The notes below the pieces were generated by a model that saw nothing but the letters and a program-made list of their open reading frames with translations, made no database searches and was not told the DNA's origin. From Burkholderiales bacterium (GTDB taxonomy: Bacteria; Pseudomonadota; Gammaproteobacteria; Burkholderiales; Burkholderiaceae_D): 64,000 nucleotides of DNA. Location: NCBI GenBank assembly GCA_026399895.1, contig JAPLQC010000020.1, positions 37,581 to 101,580 of the forward strand, given 5' to 3'. A program made the position numbers and the translations under genes. Of the stretch, positions 20,837-31,511 are shown in pieces. Numbering within the stretch: position 1 is the first letter of the stretch; every line of letters begins with the position of its first letter.

Positions 20837-21940
20837 TTAAATACGCATCGGCATCACAACATATTTGAAATTCGGATCATCGGGGATGGTCACCAGTGCT
20901 GACGAATTCGCATCGCCGAGCGAGATACTGATGCTGTCGCACTTCAGATTGTTCAATACATCGAGCAGATACGTCACATTGAAACCAATGTCGATGGCGT
21001 CACCGGCGTAATCAATTTCCAGTTCCTCGACAGCCTCTTCCTGATCGGCGTTGGTTGAACTGATTTTCAGGCTACCCGGTTCAATCATGCAGCGGACGCC
21101 TTTGAACTTGTCGGAGGTCATGATCGCTGCTCGCTGTAGCGAGCGCAGCAGCGCTTCGCGATCTAGCGAGAAATTGTTTTTGTAGGCCTTGGGGATGACG
21201 CGGGTGTAATCGGGAAACTTCCCTTCCACCAGTTTCGAGATCAGCTCGATATTGGAGAAATCGAATTTCACCTGGTTGGTGGCAATCGCCAGCTTGACCG
21301 GCTCATCGGTTTCTTCCAGCAGACGCTGCAACTCAATAATGGTTTTGCGCGGAATGATCACTTCCTGCCGCGCAAACTCTTGCTCGGTTACGATCTGACT
21401 AAAGGCAAGACGGTGTCCGTCGGTGGCGACTGCGATTACGTTTTTGCCCTCAACCACTAGCAGCAGGCCGTTGAGGTAATAACGAATATCCTGCTGCGCC
21501 ATCGAAAAATGCACCATGTTCAGCAGGTGCTTCAATGTTTTCTGTGGCAGGCTGAACTGAGCGCCAAACTGCTCGGCTTGCGCCACGGTGGGGAATTCTT
21601 CTGCCGACAAGGTCTGCAACGCAAAGCGCGACTTGCCGCACTGCAAAGTCATGCGCTTGTTCGTCACCGAGAGTGTCACTTCGGCGTCTGGCAGGGCGCG
21701 CAAGATATCAAGCAACTTACGCGCTGCCACCGTGGTGGCGGCCACGTCGCTGCCCGATCCGATCGCCGCATGGGTGCTGATTTGCACCTCGATGTCGGTC
21801 GACAGCAGGGTCACTTGATTACCGTCTTTACGGATGAGGATATTGGCCAGAATCGGCAGTGTGTGCCGACGCTCGACAATACCGCTCACGATTTGCAGCG
21901 GCCGGAGCAGCGCATCTCGTTGAGTTTTTACCAGTTGCAT
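20837..21940 (-). CDS. dnaN: DNA polymerase III beta subunit (sliding clamp)
   Basis: MQLVKTQRDALLRPLQIVSGIVERRHTLPILANILI, C-terminal YVVMPMRI; sits between gyrB and dnaA. Confidence 0.98.
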   Translation of the reverse strand: MQLVKTQRDALLRPLQIVSGIVERRHTLPILANILIRKDGNQVTLLSTDIEVQISTHAAIGSGSDVAATTVAARKLLDILRALPDAEVTLSVTNKRMTLQCGKSRFALQTLSAEEFPTVAQAEQFGAQFSLPQKTLKHLLNMVHFSMAQQDIRYYLNGLLLVVEGKNVIAVATDGHRLAFSQIVTEQEFARQEVIIPRKTIIELQRLLEETDEPVKLAIATNQVKFDFSNIELISKLVEGKFPDYTRVIPKAYKNNFSLDREALLRSLQRAAIMTSDKFKGVRCMIEPGSLKISSTNADQEEAVEELEIDYAGDAIDIGFNVTYLLDVLNNLKCDSISISLGDANSSALVTIPDDPNFKYVVMPMRI

Positions 21941-22004
21941 GGTGGGTTCCTTTCGCAAGAAATGCCTGGTGCTTCTTTAGGTTTAATCATCGCCTAGCGC
22001 TGGG

Positions 22005-23378
22005 TCAGCCCTTCAAGGTCTGCTCGAGCACGTGCAGTTCATGATTGATTTCCGGGTTTTTGCTACGGTCTGCCGCAATCTTTCGCACCGCATGCAGCAC
22101 CGTGGTGTGATCGCGACCGCCAAACAACTCACCGATTTCCGGCAAGCTTTTTTGTGTGAGCTCCTTGGCGAGATACATTGCAATCTGACGTGGCCGCGCG
22201 ATATTCGCGGGACGCTTCTTCGAGTACATGTCGGCGACTTTGATATTGAAAAAGTCTGCCACCGTCTTCTGTATGTTCTCCACTGAGATTTGGCGGTTTT
22301 GCACCGACAGCAAATCTTTCAGCGCTTCTTTCACAACATCAATCGTGATCTCGCGCCCATGAAATTGCGAGTAGGCGAGGATCTTGCGCAGCGCGCCTTC
22401 CAGCTCGCGCACGTTTGAGCGCAAATGCTTCGCAACGAAAAAAGCGACGTCATCATTTAACTTCACGCCTTCTTGTTGCGCTTTTTTCAGCAAAATCGCC
22501 ACGCGCATCTCAAGCTCGGGCGGCTCAACCGCCACCGTGAGGCCGGAATCAAAACGCGAGATCAACCGGTCATCCATACCAGTAATCTCTTTTGGATAGG
22601 TATCGCTGGTAATGATGATCTGCTTCTTGGCTGCGATCAGCGCCTCGAACGCGTAGAAGAACTCTTCTTGTGTGCGGCTCTTACCGCCAAAGAATTGGAT
22701 GTCATCAATTAGCAGCAGGTCGAGCGAGTGGTAATAGCGCTTGAAGTCATCAAAACCTTTGCGCTGATAAGCCGTTACCACGTCGCGCACGTACTGCTCG
22801 GCATGGATGTAGCGGATGCGGACATTTGGGTTGTCGGCGATCGCCTGATTGCCGATCGCATGAATCAAGTGGGTTTTACCGAGACCCACGCCGCCGTACA
22901 AGAAAAGCGGGTTGTACGAACTGCCCGGGTTACTCGCCACCTGAATCGCGGCGGCACGCGCTAATTGGTTGGCCTTGCCGGTAACAAAACTGTCGAAGGT
23001 CAGAGCTGGATTGATTTTGCTCTGGTCGCGCAGAAGCACATGGTCATCCACAACCTCAGGCGACTCGTTGACTTGTTTAGGCGCGCTCGCGGTTGCTGGC
23101 ACCGCCGCCGGTGCCACCGGACGTTTGGTAGGCGCCATGCGGGGATCAAGCACGAACTGCACATCCACCGGCGACTGCCAGAACTCGGCTGCAATCGTGG
23201 TGATGCGCGCCGCGAACTGGGTTTTCACCCAATCCAGCTTGAAGCGATTCGGGGCGGCGATACGCAGCCGACCTTCCTCGTAGTCCAGCGGCGCAAGCGG
23301 CTTGATCCAGGCGCTAAACTGCTGCGGTGTCAGCTCCTGCTGCAACCGTTGAGCGCAGGTCTGCCAGAATTCTTCCAT
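22005..23378 (-). CDS. dnaA: chromosomal replication initiator DnaA
   Basis: [61 protein letters not shown]. Confidence 0.98.
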   Translation of the reverse strand: MEEFWQTCAQRLQQELTPQQFSAWIKPLAPLDYEEGRLRIAAPNRFKLDWVKTQFAARITTIAAEFWQSPVDVQFVLDPRMAPTKRPVAPAAVPATASAPKQVNESPEVVDDHVLLRDQSKINPALTFDSFVTGKANQLARAAAIQVASNPGSSYNPLFLYGGVGLGKTHLIHAIGNQAIADNPNVRIRYIHAEQYVRDVVTAYQRKGFDDFKRYYHSLDLLLIDDIQFFGGKSRTQEEFFYAFEALIAAKKQIIITSDTYPKEITGMDDRLISRFDSGLTVAVEPPELEMRVAILLKKAQQEGVKLNDDVAFFVAKHLRSNVRELEGALRKILAYSQFHGREITIDVVKEALKDLLSVQNRQISVENIQKTVADFFNIKVADMYSKKRPANIARPRQIAMYLAKELTQKSLPEIGELFGGRDHTTVLHAVRKIAADRSKNPEINHELHVLEQTLKG

Positions 23379-23506
23379 TCAATGGTCCAAACAGAAGCAG
23401 CAGCTTGGTGCGCTTCTTGTGTCGGTTAGTCGGAGGTTTCAGCCGATCGGCGGGAGCTCCCCCGCGCTAGCTGAATCAACCGACATTTTACCGCCGCCAG
23501 CGCTAG

Positions 23507-23515
23507 TTATCCACA
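23507..23515 (+). promoter_or_regulatory. single consensus DnaA box (TTATCCACA)
   Basis: Exact TTATCCACA in the dnaA-rpmH intergenic region. Confidence 0.7.
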
Positions 23516-23745
23516 GGCTGATGAGTGATTTCGTCACGACAGCCCGCCAGCGGGTCACCGTCTGCGGAGGCATTTGAGAGGATCCGTTAAGTAATTGACA
23601 GATATACATATTCTGGTGTCTAATCCAAGGTTCTGCGCAACGCGCTGAGACCAAACCGCGACTGGCTCTGTCAGCAGCGTCCTTGTTACAGGTCCGGCGT
23701 CGAGTTCGCCCGATTTTTCGCACCAAATAACTTCGCGAGACCACG

Positions 23746-23880
23746 ATGAAACGTACTTTTCAACCCTCTGTCGTTCGCCGCAAGCGCACCCATGGCTTTC
23801 GCGCGCGCATGGCCACTCGTTCCGGCCGTGCTGTTTTGAACGCTCGCCGCGCCAAAGGTCGCAAGCGCCTCGCCGTCTGA
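23746..23880 (+). CDS. rpmH: 50S ribosomal protein L34
   Basis: [44 protein letters not shown] (44 aa, below the ORF-track cutoff). Confidence 0.98.
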   Translation: MKRTFQPSVVRRKRTHGFRARMATRSGRAVLNARRAKGRKRLAV

Positions 23881-23911
23881 CCCGGCAGCGCGACTCGACC
23901 TGCGTCGTCGC

Positions 23912-24289
23912 ATGTCCGGTTCTCCGGAAGGCTACGGCAGGCATCAACGCATCATAAAAACGGATGATTTCTCATCCGTTTTTCGTTTGCGGCCCGTGCA
24001 TCGAACTGAACATTTCGTGCTTTATCTCCGCCCCAACCCCATCGGACAAGCTCGGCTTGGCGTCGTAGTGGCCAAGCGTCTTGCGCCGCGCGCTGTGACG
24101 CGCAATCTGATCAAACGCCTGGCACGCGAGATTTTTCGCAAGGCCTCGCTAGGGGGGGTCGATTGCATTGTGCGGTTAAGCCAGGCACCGGTGCGTCGTC
24201 CGTCATCGGCGGCTACCCGGGCGTTGCGGGTAACGTTGGGCGCGGAGTTGCAGGATTTACTGACGCGAAAAGCGGCTATATCGCCATGA
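23912..24289 (+). CDS. rnpA: ribonuclease P protein component
   Basis: [28 protein letters not shown]; located between rpmH and yidD. Confidence 0.93.
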   Translation: MSGSPEGYGRHQRIIKTDDFSSVFRLRPVHRTEHFVLYLRPNPIGQARLGVVVAKRLAPRAVTRNLIKRLAREIFRKASLGGVDCIVRLSQAPVRRPSSAATRALRVTLGAELQDLLTRKAAISP

Positions 24290-24549
24290 AATCGGTTTTG
24301 CTCGCACTTTTACGGGTCTACAAGCTCTGCATCAGCCCTTTTCTGGGGCAGAATTGCCGCTTTTTCCCCAGCTGCTCGGATTACGCGCGCGAGGCGATTG
24401 CCGCGTACGGGCCGATGAAAGGCAGCTTGCTGGCTGGGCGCCGACTATGTAAATGCCACCCATGGCACGGTGGTGGCTTCGACCCTGTGCCACCCGTCGC
24501 CACTATTTGTACCGAATCGCGCTCCGCATCCTCGCAGGCGCATCACTGA
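24286..24549 (+). CDS. yidD: membrane protein insertion efficiency factor YidD
   Basis: [46 protein letters not shown] overlap with the rnpA stop. Confidence 0.94.
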   Translation: MKSVLLALLRVYKLCISPFLGQNCRFFPSCSDYAREAIAAYGPMKGSLLAGRRLCKCHPWHGGGFDPVPPVATICTESRSASSQAHH

Positions 24550-24573
24550 ATCGCTTTCATCTCCGATAAATCA

Positions 24574-26259
24574 ATGGATATCAAACGTACTGTTCTGCTA
24601 GTGGTCTTCTCACTGTCGCTGCTAATGCTCTGGGAAAACTGGAATCGCTACAGCAACCCGCCGCCGCCACCGTCTGCTGATAGCGGGGCTCAGTCTTCAG
24701 CTACTGCTGCAGCGAGCAAAGATTTATCGGTGCCGCAGCAAAGCGCCGCCGCGCCGGCGGCCCCTGCCACCACCGGTGATCTACCCGCTAATGCCCCTTC
24801 GGCAGCTACCGGCGAAGCGGTGGTACTCACAACCGACTTGTTGAAGGTGGAGATCAACACGCTGGGTGGCGACATCACCCGTGTCGAACTACTCAAGCAT
24901 CAAGACAGCATGGAAACCGGTAACCCGGTCGTGCTTCTGCAGAGAACCGCCACCCGCACTTATGTGGCACAAAGTGGTTTGATCGGTGGCGACTTTCCCA
25001 ACCATCGCTCGACCTTTGTTGCGCGCGATGGTGTTCGCTCGTTGAACACCGGCGACACACTACAACTGGTGCTGGACAGCGAGCAAGGCGGCGTGAAAGT
25101 CACCAAGACCTACACCTTGAAACGCGGTGAGTACGACATTGGCATCATGCACGATATCGAGAACCGCAGCGCCGCTGCGATTGCACCTTCGATCTACGCG
25201 CAGCTAGTTCGCGATGACAGCAAACTCGGTGGCGATTCTTATTTTTACAGCACCTTCACCGGCCCTGCGATTTACACCGACACAGACAAATACCGCAAAG
25301 TCGCTTTCGAAGACATCGAAAAAGGCAAGAACCCGGTAGCTGCGCGCACGCCTGACGGTTGGGTCGCCATGGTGCAGCACTACTTTGTTGCTGCGTTCTC
25401 GCCCTTGTCCAAAGGTGAAAATGAGCTATTCACTCGGAAAATCGGTCCGCGTCTGTATGCCGTTGGCGCCATCATGCCGCTTGGCGCGCTAGCTGCCAGC
25501 AGCAGCGTGTCACACGAAGGCAAGTTCTACGCCGGTCCGCAAGAGTCTCTGATGCTGGAGAAATTCGCTACCGACTTCGACTTGGTTAAAGACTACGGCT
25601 GGCTGACGCTGATCGCCAAGCCCATCTTTTGGCTAATGACTCAACTGCACGTCCTGCTCGGCAACTGGGGCTGGACCATCATCTTCCTGACCATTCTGAT
25701 CAAGCTCGCCTTCTTCCCGCTGTCAGCAGCTAGCTACCGCAGCATGGCAAAGATGAAGCTGGTGACACCCAAGATGACGGCGATTCGTGAACGCCACAAA
25801 GGTGACCCGCAGAAAATGAATGCGGCCATGATGGAGTTGTACAAGACCGAAAAAATCAATCCGCTGGGCGGTTGCTTGCCGATCGTGGTGCAAATTCCTG
25901 TCTTCATTGCGCTGTACTGGGTGCTACTGGCGAGCGTGGAAATGCGCCATGCCCCATGGCTGGGGTGGATTCATGATCTGTCTGCGCCGGATACGCTGTT
26001 CGGCACAGTGCCAGGATTGGATATGCCGATCGGTCTGCTGCCTATCATCATGGCGGTATCCATGTACGTGCAAACCAAGTTGAATCCAACACCGCCCGAT
26101 CCGATACAAGCAAAAGTCATGATGTTTATGCCGCTGGTGTTTTCATTCATGTTTTTCTACTTCCCTTCGGGCCTCGTGCTGTACTGGGTCGTCAACAACA
26201 TCTTGTCGATTGCTCAGCAGTGGGTGATTACCAAGCAATCAGAGGCTGGCAAAGCGTAG
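24574..26259 (+). CDS. yidC: membrane protein insertase YidC
   Basis: MDIKRTVLLVVFSLSLLMLWENWNRY, GWTIIFLTILIKLAFFPLSAASYRSMAKMK, NPLGGCLPIVVQIPVFIALYWVLL. Confidence 0.98.
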   Translation: MDIKRTVLLVVFSLSLLMLWENWNRYSNPPPPPSADSGAQSSATAAASKDLSVPQQSAAAPAAPATTGDLPANAPSAATGEAVVLTTDLLKVEINTLGGDITRVELLKHQDSMETGNPVVLLQRTATRTYVAQSGLIGGDFPNHRSTFVARDGVRSLNTGDTLQLVLDSEQGGVKVTKTYTLKRGEYDIGIMHDIENRSAAAIAPSIYAQLVRDDSKLGGDSYFYSTFTGPAIYTDTDKYRKVAFEDIEKGKNPVAARTPDGWVAMVQHYFVAAFSPLSKGENELFTRKIGPRLYAVGAIMPLGALAASSSVSHEGKFYAGPQESLMLEKFATDFDLVKDYGWLTLIAKPIFWLMTQLHVLLGNWGWTIIFLTILIKLAFFPLSAASYRSMAKMKLVTPKMTAIRERHKGDPQKMNAAMMELYKTEKINPLGGCLPIVVQIPVFIALYWVLLASVEMRHAPWLGWIHDLSAPDTLFGTVPGLDMPIGLLPIIMAVSMYVQTKLNPTPPDPIQAKVMMFMPLVFSFMFFYFPSGLVLYWVVNNILSIAQQWVITKQSEAGKA

Positions 26260-26283
26260 CGCTTCATTCTCTGCCGCCCTAGA

Positions 26284-26317
26284 AAAAGTCCGCAGCATTA
26301 CCGTGCGGACTTTTTTA
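26284..26317 (+). terminator. Rho-independent terminator after yidC
   Basis: aaaagtccgca-gcattaccg-tgcggactttttt. Confidence 0.82.
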
Positions 26318-26336
26318 TTGCGACTAGAATCCCTGT

Positions 26337-27722
26337 ATGTTTCCTGATTCTTCTCCCATTGCTGCTATCGCCACTGCGCCGGGTCACGGCGGTATCGGTG
26401 TAGTACGTGTCTCCGGCAGTGGCTTGATACGCCTGGCGCAAGCGATCTGTGGGCTTCAATCCGACGCGCTGCAAGCACGCCAAGCAAAGTACGTCAGTTT
26501 TTTGGCGGGTGATGGCAGCACGATAGATAGTGGCCTGATGCTTTGGTTTGCCGCGCCACACTCGTATACGGGTGAGGAGGTGTTAGAGCTCCAAGGGCAC
26601 GGCGGCCCGGTGGTGTTGCATATGCTGCTGAATCGCTGTCTGGAAGCCGGCCTCGACATGGGCTTACGCTTAGCGCAGCCAGGTGAGTTCACCTATCGCG
26701 CATTTCAGAACGACAAGCTAGACCTTGCGCAGGCAGAGGCCGTTGCTGATCTGATTGACGCCTCAACAGAAGCAGCAGCGCGACTGGCGACGCAATCACT
26801 GTCCGGTGCTTTTTCTAAGGTGATTGCCGAGCTGGTGGATCGTGTTACCCACCTGCGCATGTTGGTCGAGGCCACACTCGATTTTCCCGAAGAAGAAATC
26901 GAGTTCTTAGAAGCCTCGAATGCGCGCGGGCAGCTACAAACTATTCGTGACACGCTTGAGATCGTGCTAACCCAAGCAGGGCAAGGCGCCCTGTTGCGCA
27001 ATGGCCTGAAAGTAGTGCTGGCTGGACTACCGAATGTCGGTAAAAGCTCTTTGCTAAATGCGCTGGCGGGTGCCGATGTGGCAATCGTCACCGCGATAGC
27101 GGGTACCACCCGTGATCGTGTCACGCAAACAATTCAGGTCGAAGGCATTCCGATTCATGTGATCGATACTGCGGGAATCCGCGACGATCAAGAGGCCAGC
27201 GACGAAGTCGAACGAATCGGCATCGCGCGTACCTGGGCAGCAGTCGAAGAAGCCGACGTCGTGCTTCATATCCTCGACGCGGGTCGCGGACCGACCCGCG
27301 CTGATGAAGCGCTGGTCGAGCGACTACCCGCGCGCTTGCCCTTACTGCGCATCTGGAACAAGATCGATGTTTCCGGTCATCGACCGTCACTGGAAGAGCA
27401 GGGTGACGCTACCCATCTTTACGTGTCAGCAGCAACGGGGGCTGGTCTGGACTTGCTAAAGTCCGCTTTGCTTCGCGTCGCGGGCTGGCAGCAAACCAGT
27501 GAATCAATTTATCTTGCACGCGAGCGACATTTGCTAGCACTGCGTCAAGCGCACGAACATCTGACTATCGCCGCTCAGCTGGGCAGCAGAGGTGATGGCG
27601 CATTGGATTTGTTCGCTGAAGAATTGCGACTTGCCCAAGAACAGTTAAGCAGCATTACCGGCGCGTTTACGTCGGATGATTTGTTAGGGGCGATTTTCAG
27701 TCGTTTTTGTATCGGTAAGTAG
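26337..27722 (+). CDS. mnmE: tRNA modification GTPase MnmE
   Basis: [53 protein letters not shown]-terminal IFSRFCIGK. Confidence 0.98.
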   Translation: MFPDSSPIAAIATAPGHGGIGVVRVSGSGLIRLAQAICGLQSDALQARQAKYVSFLAGDGSTIDSGLMLWFAAPHSYTGEEVLELQGHGGPVVLHMLLNRCLEAGLDMGLRLAQPGEFTYRAFQNDKLDLAQAEAVADLIDASTEAAARLATQSLSGAFSKVIAELVDRVTHLRMLVEATLDFPEEEIEFLEASNARGQLQTIRDTLEIVLTQAGQGALLRNGLKVVLAGLPNVGKSSLLNALAGADVAIVTAIAGTTRDRVTQTIQVEGIPIHVIDTAGIRDDQEASDEVERIGIARTWAAVEEADVVLHILDAGRGPTRADEALVERLPARLPLLRIWNKIDVSGHRPSLEEQGDATHLYVSAATGAGLDLLKSALLRVAGWQQTSESIYLARERHLLALRQAHEHLTIAAQLGSRGDGALDLFAEELRLAQEQLSSITGAFTSDDLLGAIFSRFCIGK

Positions 27723-27737
27723 TCGCGCGTGTATCTG

Positions 27738-28226
27738 CTAGTCCGCGTTCTCGAAGATGCCGTCGGTTTTATTCTTGCGCACCCTATCCCAAGAAAAAAC
27801 ACGCCCATTCATTGCTAAAAAAACGCCCGGCGCGTTTAACTGAGCTACAGCGACCGCAAAGCCCAAGTTGAATAGGGCATCGGAAGACGCTACTCGGAAA
27901 GGCACCATGGCGCCGGTCAGCACAATGGTTTTTTGCAAGCCGGCTTGCCCGAGCACCTGCGCGGTCTCGCGCATGGTGTCGGTGCCGTGGATGATCACGA
28001 TTTTCTTCTCGGCGCTGCGCTCACATGCTGAAAGTATTTGAGCGCGATGGGTGTCATCCATGTCGAGCGAGTCGATCGCCATCAGTGGCTCAACAGTGGT
28101 CGGGTCAGTGATTCGTGCTCGTGCTAATGCTTCGGGCAATACACTGTCGACGAAAACAAGCTGGCCCGTGATTGGGTCATAGTGCTTGTCAAAGGTACCA
28201 CCGGTGGCAATGATGCGTAGGCTCAT
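27738..28226 (-). CDS. short asparaginase-domain protein (N-terminal asparaginase fold only)
   Basis: 162 aa. RIIATGGTFDKHYDP, VIIHGTDTMRETAQVLG, KTIVLTGAMVPFRVASSDALFNLGFAVA. Confidence 0.85.
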   Translation of the reverse strand: MSLRIIATGGTFDKHYDPITGQLVFVDSVLPEALARARITDPTTVEPLMAIDSLDMDDTHRAQILSACERSAEKKIVIIHGTDTMRETAQVLGQAGLQKTIVLTGAMVPFRVASSDALFNLGFAVAVAQLNAPGVFLAMNGRVFSWDRVRKNKTDGIFENAD

Positions 28227-28263
28227 GGTTTTATCTCAACGAAACCTGGCCATGATAGCGCGA

Positions 28264-28298
28264 TAAAAAAAGGAGTGGCTCCAAAGGAACCACCCCTG
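28264..28298 (-). terminator. orphan Rho-independent terminator/attenuator upstream of the asparaginase gene
   Basis: On the minus strand: aggggtggttcc-ttt-ggagccactcctttttttat, 12-bp stem including two G-U pairs. Confidence 0.7.
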
Positions 28299-28538
28299 AA
28301 ATGCTGAGCAGCATTCACGTTAACCGTTTACGCTACCCGCCATCCGAGACAAGATGGACCGCCATGGTAAAAGCGGTCACCACATCGAATCCAATGCTAA
28401 GTTGGCATGAGTTTATGTTCGGTCTTGCTAATGGTTTACGACTTAGGGAAATTGGTTCGATCATTGCCACTGTTATTCGCCTTACGAACATCCAGTGATG
28501 CCAGTAAACTACTTCCTGAAATTAATTAAGATCTTCGC

Positions 28539-29276
28539 TTGATGAAGCCACTCGCGCCCGGCACCGTGATCTTCCACCGCTACAGAGGTTATGGGGTGAT
28601 CACCGCCGTTAATCTGATGACCGGTTGGGTATCGGCTCGCTTTGGCAGTGAAGGGCGTACGCTGGATTTGAATTTATCCTGCGATCAGGTTCAACATGCC
28701 GATGGTGAACCGATTCATTTTCGGGTGGCGCCGCCGGACCGTATGCCGCATGGCCGTTTAATGGCGATGATGCGGTCCCTTCATCAGGCGGGCTACCAGC
28801 GCCTATATCTCTATAGCTGGCCGAAACCCTCCGGGCTTCACTGGCGCTGGCATCTATTCACAGGCAAGCGAGATTGGTACCGACGTAGCCTGCGTGAAGG
28901 CTGGTACGGCTCTGGCGCCGAGTACAATCTGAATCCCGTGCTCGGTTGGGGCGACAGCCCGGGCGATTCCGTGACTGAACTTTGTTCAGCATTGGCACGC
29001 TTCGACCCACAAGGTTTGGCCCAAGCGCTCGGGCGCGATGAAGATCACGCGCGTTGGTTCGCTGACGTGTGCGATGCCTTACTTCCCAACTATGCGTACT
29101 CGCTGAGTGTAGATCGCTCCAACGGCGCAATACCCGATTCTCTTCCGATTATCCCGCTACGCTCCAATGTACCTGCCTACACTGGCCCAGCACTGCCTTG
29201 GCCGCCCGGCTGGGCTGCCTTGTGGTCCGGGTCACGGCATCATCTGATGCCCATGATCGATCCGATTCGATATTGA
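28539..29276 (+). CDS. conserved hypothetical or lineage-specific protein, 245 aa
   Basis: MMKPLAPGTVIFHRYRGYGVITAVNLMTGWVSARFG suggests a small N-terminal beta-barrel-like domain; remainder not recognised. Confidence 0.7.
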   Translation: MMKPLAPGTVIFHRYRGYGVITAVNLMTGWVSARFGSEGRTLDLNLSCDQVQHADGEPIHFRVAPPDRMPHGRLMAMMRSLHQAGYQRLYLYSWPKPSGLHWRWHLFTGKRDWYRRSLREGWYGSGAEYNLNPVLGWGDSPGDSVTELCSALARFDPQGLAQALGRDEDHARWFADVCDALLPNYAYSLSVDRSNGAIPDSLPIIPLRSNVPAYTGPALPWPPGWAALWSGSRHHLMPMIDPIRY

Positions 29277-29284
29277 CTCCTGGT

Positions 29285-30196
29285 GTGAGCACTCAGCAAC
29301 GTTTTACGGCCCCACAAGGCGTGCTACCGATGCGCGATGGTGTTGCACCAAGCTACGCATGGCTACCGCACGGTGATTGGGTGACCTTAGGTTCCTACTT
29401 GGCGGTTCGTTTCCCGATGGTGCCCGAGCAGGCCTGGCGCGCTCGCATGGCGCGCGGCGATGTTAGAGATGATAACGGCAGGAAGCTTTCCTATGACGAA
29501 AGCTTCGTTGGGGGTCAGAGAATTTTTTATTACCGCGAGCGCATCGACGAGACGCCGATCCCATTCGAAGAAACCGTGCTTTACCAAGACGATGAGTTGA
29601 TGGTCGTGGATAAGCCGCACTTCGTGCCAGTGACTCCAGGAGGACGTTTTCTGCATGAGTCTCTGCTAGTACGCTTGCGCCGCAAGACGGGCTTGCAAAG
29701 CATCTCGCCGATTCATCGCCTAGACCGAGAGACGGCAGGTGTGATGCTGTTTTCGCTGAACCCAGCTACCCGGCCTGTATGGCAAGCGCTGTTTCGCTTT
29801 CGACGCGTTCATAAAGTGTATGAAGCACTTGCCCCGGTTCGCGCCGACCTGTCTTCACCACATCTGGTCTCCAGTCGTATCGTGCGGGACGATCAGTTTT
29901 TCCGGGTGAAAGAAGTCGAGGGTGAGCCTAACGCGTTTACGCGTGTTGAGTTGATTTCCCATACGGGTGAGGTTGGGCATTACCGCTTACTGCCGGATAC
30001 CGGAAAAATGCACCAGTTGCGCATCCATATGAGTTCACTCGGCGTGCCGATTTTGAATGACTCGTTTTATCCGATCGCGACCGAGTCCAGCAATGAGGAT
30101 TTTTCCTCGCCGCTTAAGTTGCTGGCTCGTTCAATTGAATTCGTCGACCCGATACGAGGTATCGAGCGTTCATTTCAAAGCGTGCGATCACTGTGA
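29285..30196 (+). CDS. RluA-family pseudouridine synthase
   Basis: VLYQDDELMVVDKPHFVPVTPGG, ISPIHRLDRETAGVMLFSLN, TGKMHQLRIHMSSLGVPILND. GTG start at 29285 is more plausible than the track start at 29069. Confidence 0.9.
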   Translation: MSTQQRFTAPQGVLPMRDGVAPSYAWLPHGDWVTLGSYLAVRFPMVPEQAWRARMARGDVRDDNGRKLSYDESFVGGQRIFYYRERIDETPIPFEETVLYQDDELMVVDKPHFVPVTPGGRFLHESLLVRLRRKTGLQSISPIHRLDRETAGVMLFSLNPATRPVWQALFRFRRVHKVYEALAPVRADLSSPHLVSSRIVRDDQFFRVKEVEGEPNAFTRVELISHTGEVGHYRLLPDTGKMHQLRIHMSSLGVPILNDSFYPIATESSNEDFSSPLKLLARSIEFVDPIRGIERSFQSVRSL

Positions 30197-31404
30197 CGGG
30201 TCCTGATGTTTCACCGTCCGGCGCCGATAGTCAGGTTCCGCGAAGTGCTTTTGTCGCGCTTGGTCTAGCCGCATTTGGTAGCGGTATGTCGATGCGGGTG
30301 GCCGACCCGATGCTGGTGCGCTTGTCATCCGAGTTTTCGGTGACCGTCGGTACGGTCTCTGCTGTCATTACAGCGTTTAGCGTTGCTTATGGCATGGCGC
30401 AGTTATTATTTGGTCCACTAGGCGACCGCTACGGGAAATACTTTGTTATTGCGTTCGGTTGTTTGTTTTGCTCGGTAACCACGCTACTTTGCGCTGCCGC
30501 TACCAATTTTTCTACGCTGCTGGCTGCGCGTCTGCTCGCGGGAGCGAGTTGTGCCGCATTAATCCCACTATCAATGGCCTGGATTGGGGACGTGGTGCCT
30601 TACGAGCGGCGCCAAGCAGTACTCGCCAGATTCATGATTGGTTTGATTCTCGGTAATGGTATTGGGGTCTTGCTGGGTGGTTTCTGTGCGGATTACCTGG
30701 ATTGGCGTATCCCTTTCTTCTTGATCGCTGCCACATTTTTATTCACTGGCGCCTATCTGTCACATCTACGGGGTCGATTGCCACCCCATGCACTTGCCAA
30801 AGGTGACCTACACGGTGAATCATCGCAACCGTTGTGGAAATCTTTTTCCAAAGTTGTTGCCGCACCGTGGGCACGCGTAATTCTGGTCAGTGTTTTTATC
30901 GAAGGCGCGCTGGTGTTCGGCACATTAGCGTTTATCCCGACAATTTTGCATCTCCGATTAGGGATGTCGCTAACAGCTGCCGGGTCTGTCGTAATGTTAT
31001 TTGGCTTTGGCGGGCTTTGCTTCGCGATTTTCTCACCCACCTTGGTGCGCTCCCTCGGCGAAGTCAAACTGATTCGTGCCGGCGCCTGTGTAATGGCAAT
31101 CAGCATGGTAACTATCGGGTATAGCCCTAGCTGGTGGTTCACCTTACCCGCTTGCTTTCTGTTTGGTTTAGGCTTTTATATGATGCACAACACTTTGCAG
31201 ATTAATGCCACCCAGATGGTTCCTGCCCGTCGCGGTGCCGCAGTAGCCGCCTTTGCTTCATGCTTTTTTTTCGGACAGGCAGTCGGCGTTGGAGCAACCG
31301 GATATCTACTGGATAAAGCCGATAGCGCGCATTTGAGTATTCTCTTTTCCGTTGCGGTCCTAGGGGTGGGTTTACACCTAGCCAGAGCCTGCACGCGGCG
31401 GTGA
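30193..31404 (+). CDS. MFS transporter
   Basis: 403 aa, multiple TMs, GPLGDRYGKYFVIAFG motif-A-like signature. Confidence 0.9.
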   Translation: MTGPDVSPSGADSQVPRSAFVALGLAAFGSGMSMRVADPMLVRLSSEFSVTVGTVSAVITAFSVAYGMAQLLFGPLGDRYGKYFVIAFGCLFCSVTTLLCAAATNFSTLLAARLLAGASCAALIPLSMAWIGDVVPYERRQAVLARFMIGLILGNGIGVLLGGFCADYLDWRIPFFLIAATFLFTGAYLSHLRGRLPPHALAKGDLHGESSQPLWKSFSKVVAAPWARVILVSVFIEGALVFGTLAFIPTILHLRLGMSLTAAGSVVMLFGFGGLCFAIFSPTLVRSLGEVKLIRAGACVMAISMVTIGYSPSWWFTLPACFLFGLGFYMMHNTLQINATQMVPARRGAAVAAFASCFFFGQAVGVGATGYLLDKADSAHLSILFSVAVLGVGLHLARACTRR

Positions 31405-31511
31405 GCGTTGTCTTGGCTTGACGCTTTGCCGGACAAAATCTTGCGTGGCCACTTGTCAGCAAATTAATTCATGCTATATCTCTTGCTTTCGATTCTGCTT
31501 CACTCAATTTA

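Noticed and set aside
28301-28498. 65-aa plus-strand ORF in the asparaginase leader region
   Set aside because: No recognised similarity or clear ribosome-binding site; kept only as context for the orphan-terminator finding.
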